From Flavobacteriaceae bacterium (GTDB taxonomy: Bacteria; Bacteroidota; Bacteroidia; Flavobacteriales; Flavobacteriaceae): a stretch of DNA of 64,000 nt. This document shows positions 8,919 to 17,458 of the stretch, one piece after another; within the stretch, counting starts at the first letter, position 1; the number at the start of each line of letters is the position of its first letter. The notes under the pieces are model-generated. The model had not been told where the DNA came from. It was given only the letters and a program-made list of their open reading frames with translations, and searched no databases. The translations under genes were made by a program, and so were the position numbers. The DNA is taken from the NCBI GenBank assembly GCA_013001285.1, contig JABDMU010000044.1:62001-126000 (forward strand). The letters are read 5' to 3'.

Positions 8919-10610
8919 ATGTCAAAAACCAAGCTTCTTTCTGTAAAAAACCTTGCCATTTCGTTCAAAAGCGATTTAAAGGAAAAAGAAGTGATTCATA
9001 ATATAAATTTTGAACTTAACACGAATGAAATATTAGGAATTGTAGGTGAATCTGGCAGTGGTAAATCGGTTTCTTCGTTAGCAATAATGGATTTATTACC
9101 AAAAAAGATCAGTAAAATAACTTCTGGTGAAATTTTATTTGAAAACGCTAATCTTCTGGATGTACAAGCAAGCGATATCCAAAAAATAAGAGGAAATGAC
9201 ATTGCCATGATCTTTCAAGAACCTATGAGTTCCTTGAATCCTTCGATGACCTGTGGTAATCAAGTTGTTGAAATTTTACAGTGTCATACTAATATGACTC
9301 GATCTGAGGCAAAAGCTGAAACCCTTAAATTATTTGAAGAGGTAAAGCTTCCTCTTCCAGAACTGACCTTCAATAAATATCCACATGAAATTTCAGGAGG
9401 TCAAAAGCAGCGAGTTATGATTGCTATGGCCATTTCATGTAGGCCAAAAATTTTAATTGCTGATGAGCCTACAACGGCATTAGATGTAACGGTTCAAAGA
9501 GATGTGATCCAATTGCTAAAATCTTTGCAATCAACCAATGAAATGAGTATTATTTTTATTTCACATGATCTTGCTTTGGTTTCAGAAATAGCCGATCGTG
9601 TTTTGGTCATGTATCAAGGAAAAATTGTTGAAGAGGGTTCATCCGAAACTATTTTTAAATCGCCCAATCATAATTATACAAAAGCATTAATTGGATCCAG
9701 ACCATCATTAGATATCAGATTAAAAGTTTTGCCAACGATTTCAGATTTTATGGCTGAAAAAGCACAAAGTGAGGTCATCTCAAATGAAGATCGTAAAACC
9801 AAGCATCAAATTTTGTATCAAAATCCTCCCTTATTAGAAGTTATTGATCTTGAGAAGGCTTATTTTTCTAACATAGGACTTTTTAAAAAGGCTCAGGGGT
9901 TCAAGGCCGTTAATGGCATTAGTTTTAAATTGTATGAAGGCGAAACCTTAGGCTTAGTGGGCGAATCAGGTTGTGGAAAATCAACTTTAGGCAATGCCAT
10001 TTTACAATTGGATAAAGCCACTTCAGGAACGCTCATATATAAAGGACGAGATATCACTAATTTATCTCCAAAAGATCTTAAGGGACTGAGGAAAGAAATT
10101 CAGATCATTTTTCAAGATCCATATTCCTCATTAAATCCTAGGCTTACCGTTGGAAATACCGTTATGGAACCCATGATCGTACATCAGCTGTATAATTCTA
10201 AAAAAGAAAGAAAAGAAAAGGTAATGGAGCTTTTGGAGCGGGTTGGATTAGAACCGGAACATTTTTATCGCTATCCTCATGAATTCTCGGGTGGACAAAG
10301 ACAACGCATAGGTATTGCACGAACTATTGCAGTTCAACCTAAGCTAATAATTTGCGATGAATCTGTTTCAGCATTAGATATTTCTGTTCAGGCACAGGTA
10401 TTGAATTTACTGAATGAACTAAAGGAAAAATTTGGATTCACCTATATTTTTATCTCACACGATCTTTCTGTAGTAAAATACATGTCAGATCAATTGCTTG
10501 TCATGAAAGATGGGCAAACTGAAGAAATCGGCGATGCCGATAAGATTTACGAAAAGCCTGAGAGTTCTTATACTCAAAAATTAATAGAAGCTATTCCCAA
10601 AGGATTATAA
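8919..10610 (+). CDS. Dipeptide/oligopeptide-type ABC transporter with two fused ATPase domains
   Basis: 563 residues. Two complete nucleotide-binding domains in tandem, like YejF, GsiA or a DppD-DppF fusion. Domain 1 has Walker A GESGSGKS at 43-50, signature SGGQKQR and Walker B ILIADEPT. Domain 2 has Walker A GESGCGKS from about 348, signature SGGQRQR and Walker B LIICDES. Each ATPase is followed by an oligopeptide-type C-terminal region (for example SPNHNYTKALI). It energises import of peptides or similar solutes at the inner membrane. No permease or binding-protein gene is adjacent, so partners must be encoded elsewhere. Start is the ATG at 8919. Confidence 0.9.
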   Translation: MSKTKLLSVKNLAISFKSDLKEKEVIHNINFELNTNEILGIVGESGSGKSVSSLAIMDLLPKKISKITSGEILFENANLLDVQASDIQKIRGNDIAMIFQEPMSSLNPSMTCGNQVVEILQCHTNMTRSEAKAETLKLFEEVKLPLPELTFNKYPHEISGGQKQRVMIAMAISCRPKILIADEPTTALDVTVQRDVIQLLKSLQSTNEMSIIFISHDLALVSEIADRVLVMYQGKIVEEGSSETIFKSPNHNYTKALIGSRPSLDIRLKVLPTISDFMAEKAQSEVISNEDRKTKHQILYQNPPLLEVIDLEKAYFSNIGLFKKAQGFKAVNGISFKLYEGETLGLVGESGCGKSTLGNAILQLDKATSGTLIYKGRDITNLSPKDLKGLRKEIQIIFQDPYSSLNPRLTVGNTVMEPMIVHQLYNSKKERKEKVMELLERVGLEPEHFYRYPHEFSGGQRQRIGIARTIAVQPKLIICDESVSALDISVQAQVLNLLNELKEKFGFTYIFISHDLSVVKYMSDQLLVMKDGQTEEIGDADKIYEKPESSYTQKLIEAIPKGL

Positions 10611-10630
10611 CATCAACAATTTTTTAGTAA

Positions 10631-10666
10631 AAAGCACGATACTCTTTAAAAGTTGTATCGTGCTTT
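10631..10666 (-). terminator. Terminator hairpin between the ABC gene and scoB
   Basis: A 12-bp perfect stem (AAAGCACGATAC / GTATCGTGCTTT) with a 12-base loop. The longer U-tract (TTTTT) follows it when read on the - strand, so it suits the scoB transcript, giving that mRNA a ~240-base 3' UTR. On the + strand only three U residues remain, yet it sits 20 bases after the ABC gene stop and may serve both directions. Confidence 0.65.
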
Positions 10667-10685
10667 GAAAACTCATGTTTAGCTT

Positions 10686-10717
10686 TTGAAATCCATAAGT
10701 AGGTTTTGATAGATTTG
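10686..10717 (+). promoter_or_regulatory. Possible orphan promoter (TTG / TAGATTTG)
   Basis: TAGATTTG at 10710-10717 fits the Bacteroidota -7 consensus TAnnTTTG exactly. A TTG at 10686-10688 is 21 bases upstream, the right distance for the -33 element. Nothing coding lies downstream on this strand; transcription would run antisense to scoB. It could be a chance match in AT-rich DNA. Confidence 0.3.
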
Positions 10718-10907
10718 TGTTAGCATTCATAAGTTAAAATCATGGTAGATTTGGGGCAAATCGGTGTTTTTATGTTGTTCGATTTGAGATGGCTAATATG
10801 AGATAATTTTTGAATTTATCTGTTTAAAGGTATTAAAATTCGATGAAATACACTTTTTTTTAACATTTGAGAATAAAATCTGCCTTATTATTTACAAGAA
10901 AAGAAAA

Positions 10908-11561
10908 TTAAACGTCCATTTCGGGAATGTCTCCTTCAACTATAAGATGGCCTTCAGTTGCTGCTTTGATATCCTCAACAGAAACATCAGGAGCGCGTTC
11001 AAGAAGTTTAAAGCCTTGAGGGGTTACCTCAAGAACTGCCAAGTTGGTCACGATCTTTTTAACACAACCTACACCTGTTAATGGAAGTGAGCATTGTTTC
11101 AGTAATTTAGACTCCCCGCGTTTGTTAGTATGCATCATTGCAACAATGATGTTTTCTGCGCTAGCAACAAGGTCCATTGCACCTCCCATCCCTTTAACCA
11201 TACGCCCGGGAATTTTCCAATTGGCTATATCGCCGTTTTCTGCAACTTCCATTGCGCCTAATATTGTAAGATCTACATGTTGGCCTCTAATCATTGAAAA
11301 ACTCATTGAAGAATCAAAAAAACTCGCTCCTGGTAAGGTCGTAATGGTTTGTTTACCGGCATTTATAATATCTGGATCTTCATCGCCTTCAAATGGAAAT
11401 GGCCCCATACCAAGAACGCCATTTTCGCTTTGAAATTCTACATCAATATCCTCTCTAACATAATTAGCCACAAGTGTTGGAATCCCAATTCCTAGATTCA
11501 CATAATATCCATCTTTAACTTCTTTAGCTATTCGTTTTGCTATTCCTGTTTTATCTAACAT
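10908..11561 (-). CDS. scoB: 3-oxoacid CoA-transferase, subunit B
   Basis: 217 residues. Beta subunit of the succinyl-CoA:3-ketoacid (or acetoacetate-type) CoA-transferase, which moves CoA between succinyl-CoA and acetoacetate in ketone body and fatty acid metabolism. The family I SENG motif is SENGVLGMGP, with Glu46 as the expected catalytic nucleophile that forms the glutamyl-CoA thioester. NLGIGIPTLVANY near 22 and GGAMDLV are also typical. It starts 2 bases after the end of scoA, so the two subunits are translated from one message. Exact acyl specificity is not readable from sequence. Confidence 0.93.
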   Translation of the reverse strand: MLDKTGIAKRIAKEVKDGYYVNLGIGIPTLVANYVREDIDVEFQSENGVLGMGPFPFEGDEDPDIINAGKQTITTLPGASFFDSSMSFSMIRGQHVDLTILGAMEVAENGDIANWKIPGRMVKGMGGAMDLVASAENIIVAMMHTNKRGESKLLKQCSLPLTGVGCVKKIVTNLAVLEVTPQGFKLLERAPDVSVEDIKAATEGHLIVEGDIPEMDV

Positions 11562-11563
11562 AA

Positions 11564-12265
11564 TTATGGTCTTGGTCTTACGGTTCTTTGTTCTATGCGT
11601 TTCTCATAGGTTTCGCCTTTAAATATGCGTTTTACGAAAATTCCCGGAATATGAATGTGATTTGGATCTAAGGCTCCTACAGGTAGTAATTCTTCAACTT
11701 CCGCAACAGTAATTTTGGCAGCGCCGCACATATTCGGATTAAAATTCCTAGCTGTTCCTTTAAAGATCAAATTTCCAGCTTCATCACCTTTCCATGCCTT
11801 TACAAAAGCGAAATCTGCTTTAAAAGCATATTCGAGGACATGCATTTTCCCATCAAATTCTCTCGTCTCTTTGCCCTCAGCTACTTCTGTACCAAAACCC
11901 GCTGGTGTATAAATCGCTGGGAATCCGGCTTGAGCCGCACGACAACGTTCAGCCAAAGTGCCTTGTGGAATTAGCTCAACATCAAGTTCACCACTTAACA
12001 TTTGACGTTCAAACTCATCGTTCTCACCAACGTATGATGAGATCATCTTTTTAATTTGTCGTTGTTGAAGTAGCAATCCTAAACCAAAATCATCTACGCC
12101 CGCATTGTTTGAGATGCAAGTCAAACCCTTCACACCAAGTTTTACTAATTGTGAAATGGCATTTTCAGGAATCCCACTCAGTCCAAATCCACCAAACATG
12201 AAGGTCATATCATCCTCTACTCCATGAAGAGCTTCGGCAACATTTGCTACTTTTTTATTGATCAT
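11564..12265 (-). CDS. scoA: 3-oxoacid CoA-transferase, subunit A
   Basis: 233 residues. Alpha subunit partner of scoB. It has the N-terminal [15 protein letters not shown] glycine-rich motif (about 23-37), then [13 protein letters not shown] and [13 protein letters not shown], all characteristic of the A subunit. It forms the heterodimer or heterotetramer with the next gene. The upstream PBP1A transcript ends in a terminator at 12305-12324, leaving only about 40 bases for a promoter; a TAATTTTC sequence there resembles the -7 element with one mismatch. Confidence 0.93.
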   Translation of the reverse strand: MINKKVANVAEALHGVEDDMTFMFGGFGLSGIPENAISQLVKLGVKGLTCISNNAGVDDFGLGLLLQQRQIKKMISSYVGENDEFERQMLSGELDVELIPQGTLAERCRAAQAGFPAIYTPAGFGTEVAEGKETREFDGKMHVLEYAFKADFAFVKAWKGDEAGNLIFKGTARNFNPNMCGAAKITVAEVEELLPVGALDPNHIHIPGIFVKRIFKGETYEKRIEQRTVRPRP

Positions 12266-12304
12266 TTTTAATTAAATTTAATTGAAGAAAATTACAAAAA
12301 AAAA

Positions 12305-12324
12305 GCCATTCTAAATAGAATGGC
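12305..12324 (-). terminator. Rho-independent terminator after PBP1A
   Basis: Stem GCCATTCT / AGAATGGC (8 bp, 4-base loop). On the - strand it is followed by nine T residues, a textbook terminator placed 9 bases after the PBP1A stop and just before scoA. Confidence 0.85.
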
Positions 12325-12332
12325 ATATGGAT

Positions 12333-14678
12333 TTAAAAATCAATTTTGGGCTCATCAATGTTACCTTTACCTTCGTCATTTTCATTCTCTTCTTGATACT
12401 TAAAACAATCGACCTCAATAGAAAGATTATCAGGCCTTTCAAAACTTGATTTCGATATCTCAAGCCCTTCGTCTTCGTAGCAACCTCGCATATACAATGC
12501 CCAAATAGGCAGGGCCATTGTAGCGCCTTGTCCATAAGTAATTGTTTTAAAATGCGTCGCTCTATCTTCTGCACCAACCCAAACCCCTGTAACTAGGTTT
12601 GGAACCATACCCATGAACCAGCCGTCGCTTTGATTTTGAGTTGTTCCTGTTTTTCCAGCGATAGGGTTGTCAAATTCGTATGGGTATCCTGTAATAACTT
12701 CTTTATAAACAGATTGGCTAGCGGCCCATTTATGCCTTAAGCGTTGACCTGAACCTGATTCTGTAACTCCTTCAAGCAGTTTCACAGTAACATATGCGGT
12801 TTCTGCACTTAAAACATCTTTAGATTCTGGTGTGAATTGAAATAAGATTGTTCCGTTCTTATCTTCAATGCGCGTCACCATGACTGGTTTATTATAGACG
12901 CCTTGATTTGCAAAAGAAGAATACGCTGCTACCATTTCATATACACTCAAATCTGGGGTGCCAAGCGCTATTGAAGGCACAGGAAGAATATCTTGTTCTA
13001 TTCCCAGGTTATGAGCAAGATCTATAACTGGTTGTGGTCCTACTTTGTCCATCAGTCTAGCAGTGATGGTATTCACCGAATTTCCAAGTGCATTTTTTAG
13101 AGTTCTGTTTCCACCGTATTGTCCGCCAGAATTTTTTGGACACCACTCTTCAGGATTTCCGTACTTATCTTTTTCTATACAAAAAGGTGTGTCTGGCAAG
13201 GTATCACAAGGCGATAAGTGTAATTGGTCTATGGCGGTTGCATAAACAAAAGGCTTAAATGTAGATCCAATTTGTCTTTTCCCTTGTTTCACCATATCAT
13301 ACTGAAAATGCTTGTAATTCATACCACCAACCCAGGCTTTTACATGGCCTGTTTGAGGTTCCATAGACATCATGGCCGGAAGAAGAAACGATTTGTAATA
13401 TCGCATAGAATCCATAGGTGTCATAACGGTATCGATCTCATTGCCTTCAGCTTCCCATGAAAAAATGGACATTTCTACAGGCACATTAAAGGATGCTATG
13501 ATCTCTTCGTTTGATTTTTTAAGGTCATATTTCATTTTTCTCCAACGCTCTGAGCGTCTCATACCTCGATTCATTAGGTCTTCAATTTCTTCTGAATCCA
13601 GCTCTAGAAAAGGCGCTGTAGGATTTCGTTTTGGAGTATTCTGATTATTAAATTCGGCCTGTAATTTAGGCATGTGTTTCTCAATAGCTTCTTCAGCATG
13701 GGCTTGCATTCTAGAATCAATGGTCGTATAAATTTTCAACCCGTCACTATTGATATTGTACTTAGTGCCATCAGGTTTTCTATTTGCTTTGTCCTGAGTC
13801 CAATCTTTCATGAATCCTCGTAAATACTCTCTGAAATATGTTGCCATTCCTTCCCGATGCGATTCTGGAGAATAGTCTAAACTTAAAGGCATGGCTTTAA
13901 TTGAATCCCGCTGGATTTCGGTGATAAACTCATATTTCTCCATCTGGCTAAGCACGACATTTCTTCTGTTAAGTGTACCTTCTGGATTACGATGCGGTCT
14001 CGGGTTGTACAAGGACGAATTCTTAAACATCCCAACCAACATGGCAGATTCATGCAATTCAAGATCTTTTGGTTCTTTTCCAAAATAAATTCGTGAAGCG
14101 CTTCGAATACCATCGGCGTTGTTTCCAAAATCATAAATATTGAAATATTGGGCTATGATCTCCTCTTTGGTATATTGTCTTTCAAGTCTGATGGCTATGA
14201 TCCATTCTTTGATCTTCTGAGTGATCCTACCAATGGTGTTTTTCGAGCCCTCACCATGAAAAAGTTGCTTCGCTAATTGTTGTGAAATCGTACTTGCTCC
14301 GCCTCCTTTCCCAGCTTTTGCAAAAGCTCTTAAGGTTCCCCAAGTATCAATTCCGGCATGTTCATGATAGCGCACATCTTCAGTGGCGATCAATGCATCT
14401 ATTAAGGATTGAGGTAATTCTTTATAATCAACAGGAGTTCTGTTGTCATTCAAATAGAATTTTCCCAGGGTTTTGCCATCAGCCGAAATTATCTCACTAG
14501 CTAAATTGGTTTTAGGATTTTCAAGAACTGTATGGTCTGGCATTTCACCAAATACGCCCCATGATGCTAATAGGAATAGTAGAATTACTCCTAAAAATCC
14601 AAACAAAAATAACTTCCAAAACCATCTGATGTATTTTGTAAAATCTTCGACCCGAGTTGTTTTCTTTTTTGCTGTCAT
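12333..14678 (-). CDS. Bifunctional penicillin-binding protein 1A (transglycosylase/transpeptidase)
   Basis: 781 residues from the ATG at 14678; a TTG two codons earlier is in frame but overlaps the gldH stop. A single membrane helix at about 19-42 is followed by a GT51 transglycosylase domain with TEDVRYHEHAG (catalytic Glu100), STISQQLAKQLF and RQYTKEEI. The transpeptidase has SxxK as STFK (Ser472), SVN near 535 and KTGT near 676. It polymerises lipid II glycan strands and cross-links peptides in the periplasm. Immediately downstream of gldH (2-base gap) and ricT in one - strand unit, an arrangement I recall as conserved in flavobacteria. Confidence 0.95.
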   Translation of the reverse strand: MTAKKKTTRVEDFTKYIRWFWKLFLFGFLGVILLFLLASWGVFGEMPDHTVLENPKTNLASEIISADGKTLGKFYLNDNRTPVDYKELPQSLIDALIATEDVRYHEHAGIDTWGTLRAFAKAGKGGGASTISQQLAKQLFHGEGSKNTIGRITQKIKEWIIAIRLERQYTKEEIIAQYFNIYDFGNNADGIRSASRIYFGKEPKDLELHESAMLVGMFKNSSLYNPRPHRNPEGTLNRRNVVLSQMEKYEFITEIQRDSIKAMPLSLDYSPESHREGMATYFREYLRGFMKDWTQDKANRKPDGTKYNINSDGLKIYTTIDSRMQAHAEEAIEKHMPKLQAEFNNQNTPKRNPTAPFLELDSEEIEDLMNRGMRRSERWRKMKYDLKKSNEEIIASFNVPVEMSIFSWEAEGNEIDTVMTPMDSMRYYKSFLLPAMMSMEPQTGHVKAWVGGMNYKHFQYDMVKQGKRQIGSTFKPFVYATAIDQLHLSPCDTLPDTPFCIEKDKYGNPEEWCPKNSGGQYGGNRTLKNALGNSVNTITARLMDKVGPQPVIDLAHNLGIEQDILPVPSIALGTPDLSVYEMVAAYSSFANQGVYNKPVMVTRIEDKNGTILFQFTPESKDVLSAETAYVTVKLLEGVTESGSGQRLRHKWAASQSVYKEVITGYPYEFDNPIAGKTGTTQNQSDGWFMGMVPNLVTGVWVGAEDRATHFKTITYGQGATMALPIWALYMRGCYEDEGLEISKSSFERPDNLSIEVDCFKYQEENENDEGKGNIDEPKIDF

Positions 14679-14680
14679 AA

Positions 14681-15184
14681 TCAATTTTTGATCTGCGGTC
14701 TTTCTATTCGTAATCCAACATCTATAATGCCCTCTAAATTTTCTATTCCATCAACATCTCCATTTGCTCTCATGGCATGTTGAATTTTAACCTTATAGAC
14801 GCCGGCTTCGTTAAAAATGAAGGGGTCTTGTTGTCCTTTATACCACAGCTTATTCTCTTTAACATCGGTAAACCCAGTCCCTAAAAACTCACCTTCAGGC
14901 GTAGTCATTCTATATTCTAATGTATCGGCCAGAACTTTTCCATTAGGGTAATTCATCTCAACAATTAAAAATAAATTATTGTATTTATAATCGTTTGTAT
15001 TTCTAATATTTACGAATAGATTATACGGATTAATTGAATCTGGAGGTGTCACATCAAATTCAATGATCTCATCCTTATTCCATTCATCAGAAATCGACCT
15101 ATATTCATCAAATACCTGACTTGAATCGCAGGACACAAGAACTAAACAAGTCCAGATAATACTCAAGATCGCTCTATTTCGCAT
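14681..15184 (-). CDS. gldH: Gliding motility lipoprotein GldH
   Basis: 167 residues. Signal peptide with lipobox LVSC and lipidated Cys19. The length, the EYRSISDEWNKDE start of the mature protein and the NLFVNIRNTNDYKYNNLFL beta region fit GldH, a lipoprotein required for gliding in Flavobacterium johnsoniae; its exact biochemical role is not settled. Start overlaps the end of ricT by 11 bases, and the stop abuts the PBP1A start. This is one of the clearest markers of a flavobacterial genome here. Confidence 0.88.
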   Translation of the reverse strand: MRNRAILSIIWTCLVLVSCDSSQVFDEYRSISDEWNKDEIIEFDVTPPDSINPYNLFVNIRNTNDYKYNNLFLIVEMNYPNGKVLADTLEYRMTTPEGEFLGTGFTDVKENKLWYKGQQDPFIFNEAGVYKVKIQHAMRANGDVDGIENLEGIIDVGLRIERPQIKN

Positions 15185-16343
15185 TTTTAGACGTTCTTCT
15201 TCTTTTTTTATTCCTGTTCCTATTATTTCTACGTTTTCTATTCCCTTTTGGACTATCGAAGCGTGTTAAACTATCTTGACCTACAACGTTTTCATAGGCA
15301 ACTTTAGTGTCTTCAACCAGTTCTGCTGCATATTCTTCAAGGCTTGTAACTTTTTCTCGTTTTTTATTTAACGCAATGATTTCATTAGCATGTTCGGTAG
15401 ATAATTTATGCCAATTCATCCATTCGCCTTCATAGGCATACCACATCAGTCCTTTAAAAATATCTGTTTTCTGACAAACAGCAATTCCTTTATCAGTATA
15501 TAATTTTATATCGGTCTTCGGAAAGCTTTCCAAGGCATCGAGATAATTATCCAATTCATAATTAAGGCAACATTTTAATTTCCCACATTGTCCGGCTAAT
15601 TTTTGCGGATTAAGTGATAATTGCTGATAACGAGCCGCTGAGGTACTAACCGATCTGAAGTCTGTTAGCCAGGTAGAACAACACAATTCTCTTCCGCAGG
15701 AACCTATACCTCCCAATCTGGCTGCTTCTTGTCGGAATCCCACTTGGCGCATTTCAATTCGCGTCCTAAAATCACGGGCGAAAACTTTTATAAGCTCCCT
15801 AAAATCAACACGTTCTTCTGCAGTATAATAAAAGGTTGCTTTACTCGCATCACCTTGAAATTCGATATCAGAAATTTTCATTTCAAGGTTGAGGTCAATG
15901 GCGAACTGACGTGCCTTAACCTTCATAGCCTCTTCTTTATCACGAGCTTCTTGCCAAATTTTAATATCCTTCTGTGTTGCTTTACGGTATATTTTTCGAA
16001 CCGCTTCCTGATCATTCTCATCAACTTTCTTACGCTTCATTTGAATTTTAACCAACTCTCCAGTAAGTGTAACCATACCGATGTCATGTCCAAACTGCGC
16101 CTGTGTAGCTACAATATCACCAATGCTTAATGAAAGATTTTCGGAATTCTTATAATAGTGTTTTCTGCCGTTCTTAAACCGGACTTCAACGCAATTAAAG
16201 GGCTTTTGGCCGTTGGGAAGTGACATGTTTGCAAGCCAGTCGAATACGGTTAACTTGTTACAACCATCAGTCCCACATGTGCCATTATTTTTACATCCTT
16301 TAGGCTGACCATCTTTACCAGTTGAGCAACTGTTACAAGCCAT
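15174..16343 (-). CDS. ricT: PSP1/RicT family iron-sulfur regulatory protein
   Basis: 389 residues. A Cys-rich N-terminus (MACNSCSTGK, then CKNNGTCGTDGC) precedes the PSP1 core. The core carries the paired motifs GSCGRELCC and GQCGKLKCC, whose cysteines are known in RicT (YaaT) to bind [4Fe-4S] clusters. The C-terminus is strongly basic (RKRRNNRNRNKKRRR). In Bacillus the RicTAF complex affects RNA maturation and development; Bacteroidota lack the full partner set, so the role here is open. First gene of the ricT-gldH-PBP1A unit. The upstream 110-base gap shows only an imperfect -7 match (TAATTTCG). Confidence 0.85.
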   Translation of the reverse strand: MACNSCSTGKDGQPKGCKNNGTCGTDGCNKLTVFDWLANMSLPNGQKPFNCVEVRFKNGRKHYYKNSENLSLSIGDIVATQAQFGHDIGMVTLTGELVKIQMKRKKVDENDQEAVRKIYRKATQKDIKIWQEARDKEEAMKVKARQFAIDLNLEMKISDIEFQGDASKATFYYTAEERVDFRELIKVFARDFRTRIEMRQVGFRQEAARLGGIGSCGRELCCSTWLTDFRSVSTSAARYQQLSLNPQKLAGQCGKLKCCLNYELDNYLDALESFPKTDIKLYTDKGIAVCQKTDIFKGLMWYAYEGEWMNWHKLSTEHANEIIALNKKREKVTSLEEYAAELVEDTKVAYENVVGQDSLTRFDSPKGNRKRRNNRNRNKKRRRTSKNAK

Positions 16344-16453
16344 TTGATTTTATATATTGAATTCGTTAATAATCGAAATTATTACGAATTGAAGTTCATA
16401 TTTATTTTAAAAAAGTAAATATACTATTATTAACTGCGTAAAAAAAGTAGAAA

Positions 16454-17458
16454 TTAGTTAAACTCTATCTCGTAATTAAGCCTATTGCTTAAGGTGTTCA
16501 ACTCTGATTTAGATTTGAATATATTCTCAAAAAGAATTTTACTCCATCCAATTTGTTTGCTAAAGGAGTTAAAGCTGTCTGTTTTCCAATTAAAATCTTC
16601 CTTCCAAAACTTATTTGGTGATACGTAACAAAAGGTATAATCGAAAATAACACTTGACGTGTTCACTTTGCTCGCCGAAGGAATTTCATCGGAAGCCAAA
16701 AGGGTAATATTATTTTTCTTGCATGCTTGTCGAACACTTTGAATTAAGGTTTTATAATCTTCTCTTAAAGGCTCAAGATCAAAGTCATTATATTCTGTAT
16801 TCCCAATTTTTTGAATAGGTCTAATTTGCAAAATGTCGAAGCTTCGTCCATCGAAATGATCGAAGAATGAATTCAACTCGTAAAAATTATCCTTATTGAA
16901 GGTGTAGTTTATGCGAACCTTAAAATCATAGTTTGATTTAAACTGTTTAAATGCGTTGAAGACCTTATGGAAAGTCTCATAGTTTCCTTTTTTCATGAAA
17001 TTTTCATAGGACGCCTTTTCAACTCCATGCAGAGAGATGGTAAACTCATTAAGCCCAGCATCTAAAAGTGCTTTTATTTTTTCTTCATTTAATAAATTTG
17101 CGTTGGTTGTCAAGGAAATGTAGGGCACCTTATATTGCTTCCCTAATGCCACAATTCTTTCCAAGTTCTTGTAAAGCGTGGGTTCGGTGCCACATCCAAT
17201 TTGTAATTTTAAAGCTCTCTTAAAAATGACCTCAGCAATACGTTCAAGTTCGTCGTCCTTTAATTGACCTTTTAATGTTTTTACATAGTCGGCGTCCGTA
17301 AAATAACACATCTTACATCTTAAATTACAAGCCATTACAGGGTCAAGGTTTACCGCCAAATACCTTAAATTCAACTTATGCAATAGATAGAGCCCAAAGA
17401 ATTTAATACGATGGTTCTTTAATAATCTGTTGAGTCGTAAAAGTTGGTAAACGTTCAT
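16454..17458 (-). CDS. Radical SAM protein of unknown substrate
   Basis: 334 residues. The radical SAM cluster motif CNLRCKMC gives Cys44, Cys48 and Cys51 (CxxxCxxC), binding the [4Fe-4S] cluster that cleaves S-adenosylmethionine. Further core features are GCGTEPTLYKNLE, LTTNANLL and the TISLHG strand. The C-terminal part has no SPASM-type cysteine array, so an auxiliary cluster is unlikely. The ATG overlaps the trhO stop by 4 bases (ATGA), so it is made with the tRNA hydroxylase. Substrate unknown; RNA modification or sugar/peptide chemistry are both possible. Confidence 0.82.
   Translation of the reverse strand: MNVYQLLRLNRLLKNHRIKFFGLYLLHKLNLRYLAVNLDPVMACNLRCKMCYFTDADYVKTLKGQLKDDELERIAEVIFKRALKLQIGCGTEPTLYKNLERIVALGKQYKVPYISLTTNANLLNEEKIKALLDAGLNEFTISLHGVEKASYENFMKKGNYETFHKVFNAFKQFKSNYDFKVRINYTFNKDNFYELNSFFDHFDGRSFDILQIRPIQKIGNTEYNDFDLEPLREDYKTLIQSVRQACKKNNITLLASDEIPSASKVNTSSVIFDYTFCYVSPNKFWKEDFNWKTDSFNSFSKQIGWSKILFENIFKSKSELNTLSNRLNYEIEFN

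Larger units (their letters stand above)
10611..10907. other. 297-base intergenic region between convergent genes
   Basis: Contains the hairpin at 10631-10666, a promoter-like pair on the + strand (10686-10717), and a small inverted repeat GATTTG-GGG-CAAATC at 10748-10762 followed by a short T run. There is no open frame of convincing length and no tRNA. The rest is AT-rich and featureless to me. Confidence 0.5.

Noticed and set aside
11044..11433. 129-codon open frame on the + strand opposite scoB
   Set aside because: Antisense to a highly conserved enzyme; no homology-like motif. The possible orphan promoter upstream (10686-10717) is noted separately but does not make this coding.
14679..14684. 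TTG start two codons before the PBP1A ATG
   Set aside because: It overlaps the gldH stop; the ATG at 14678 is adjacent and sufficient.
15729..16130. 133-codon open frame on the + strand inside ricT
   Set aside because: It lies entirely antisense to a conserved gene; its Cys/Phe-rich, low-complexity translation has no family features.
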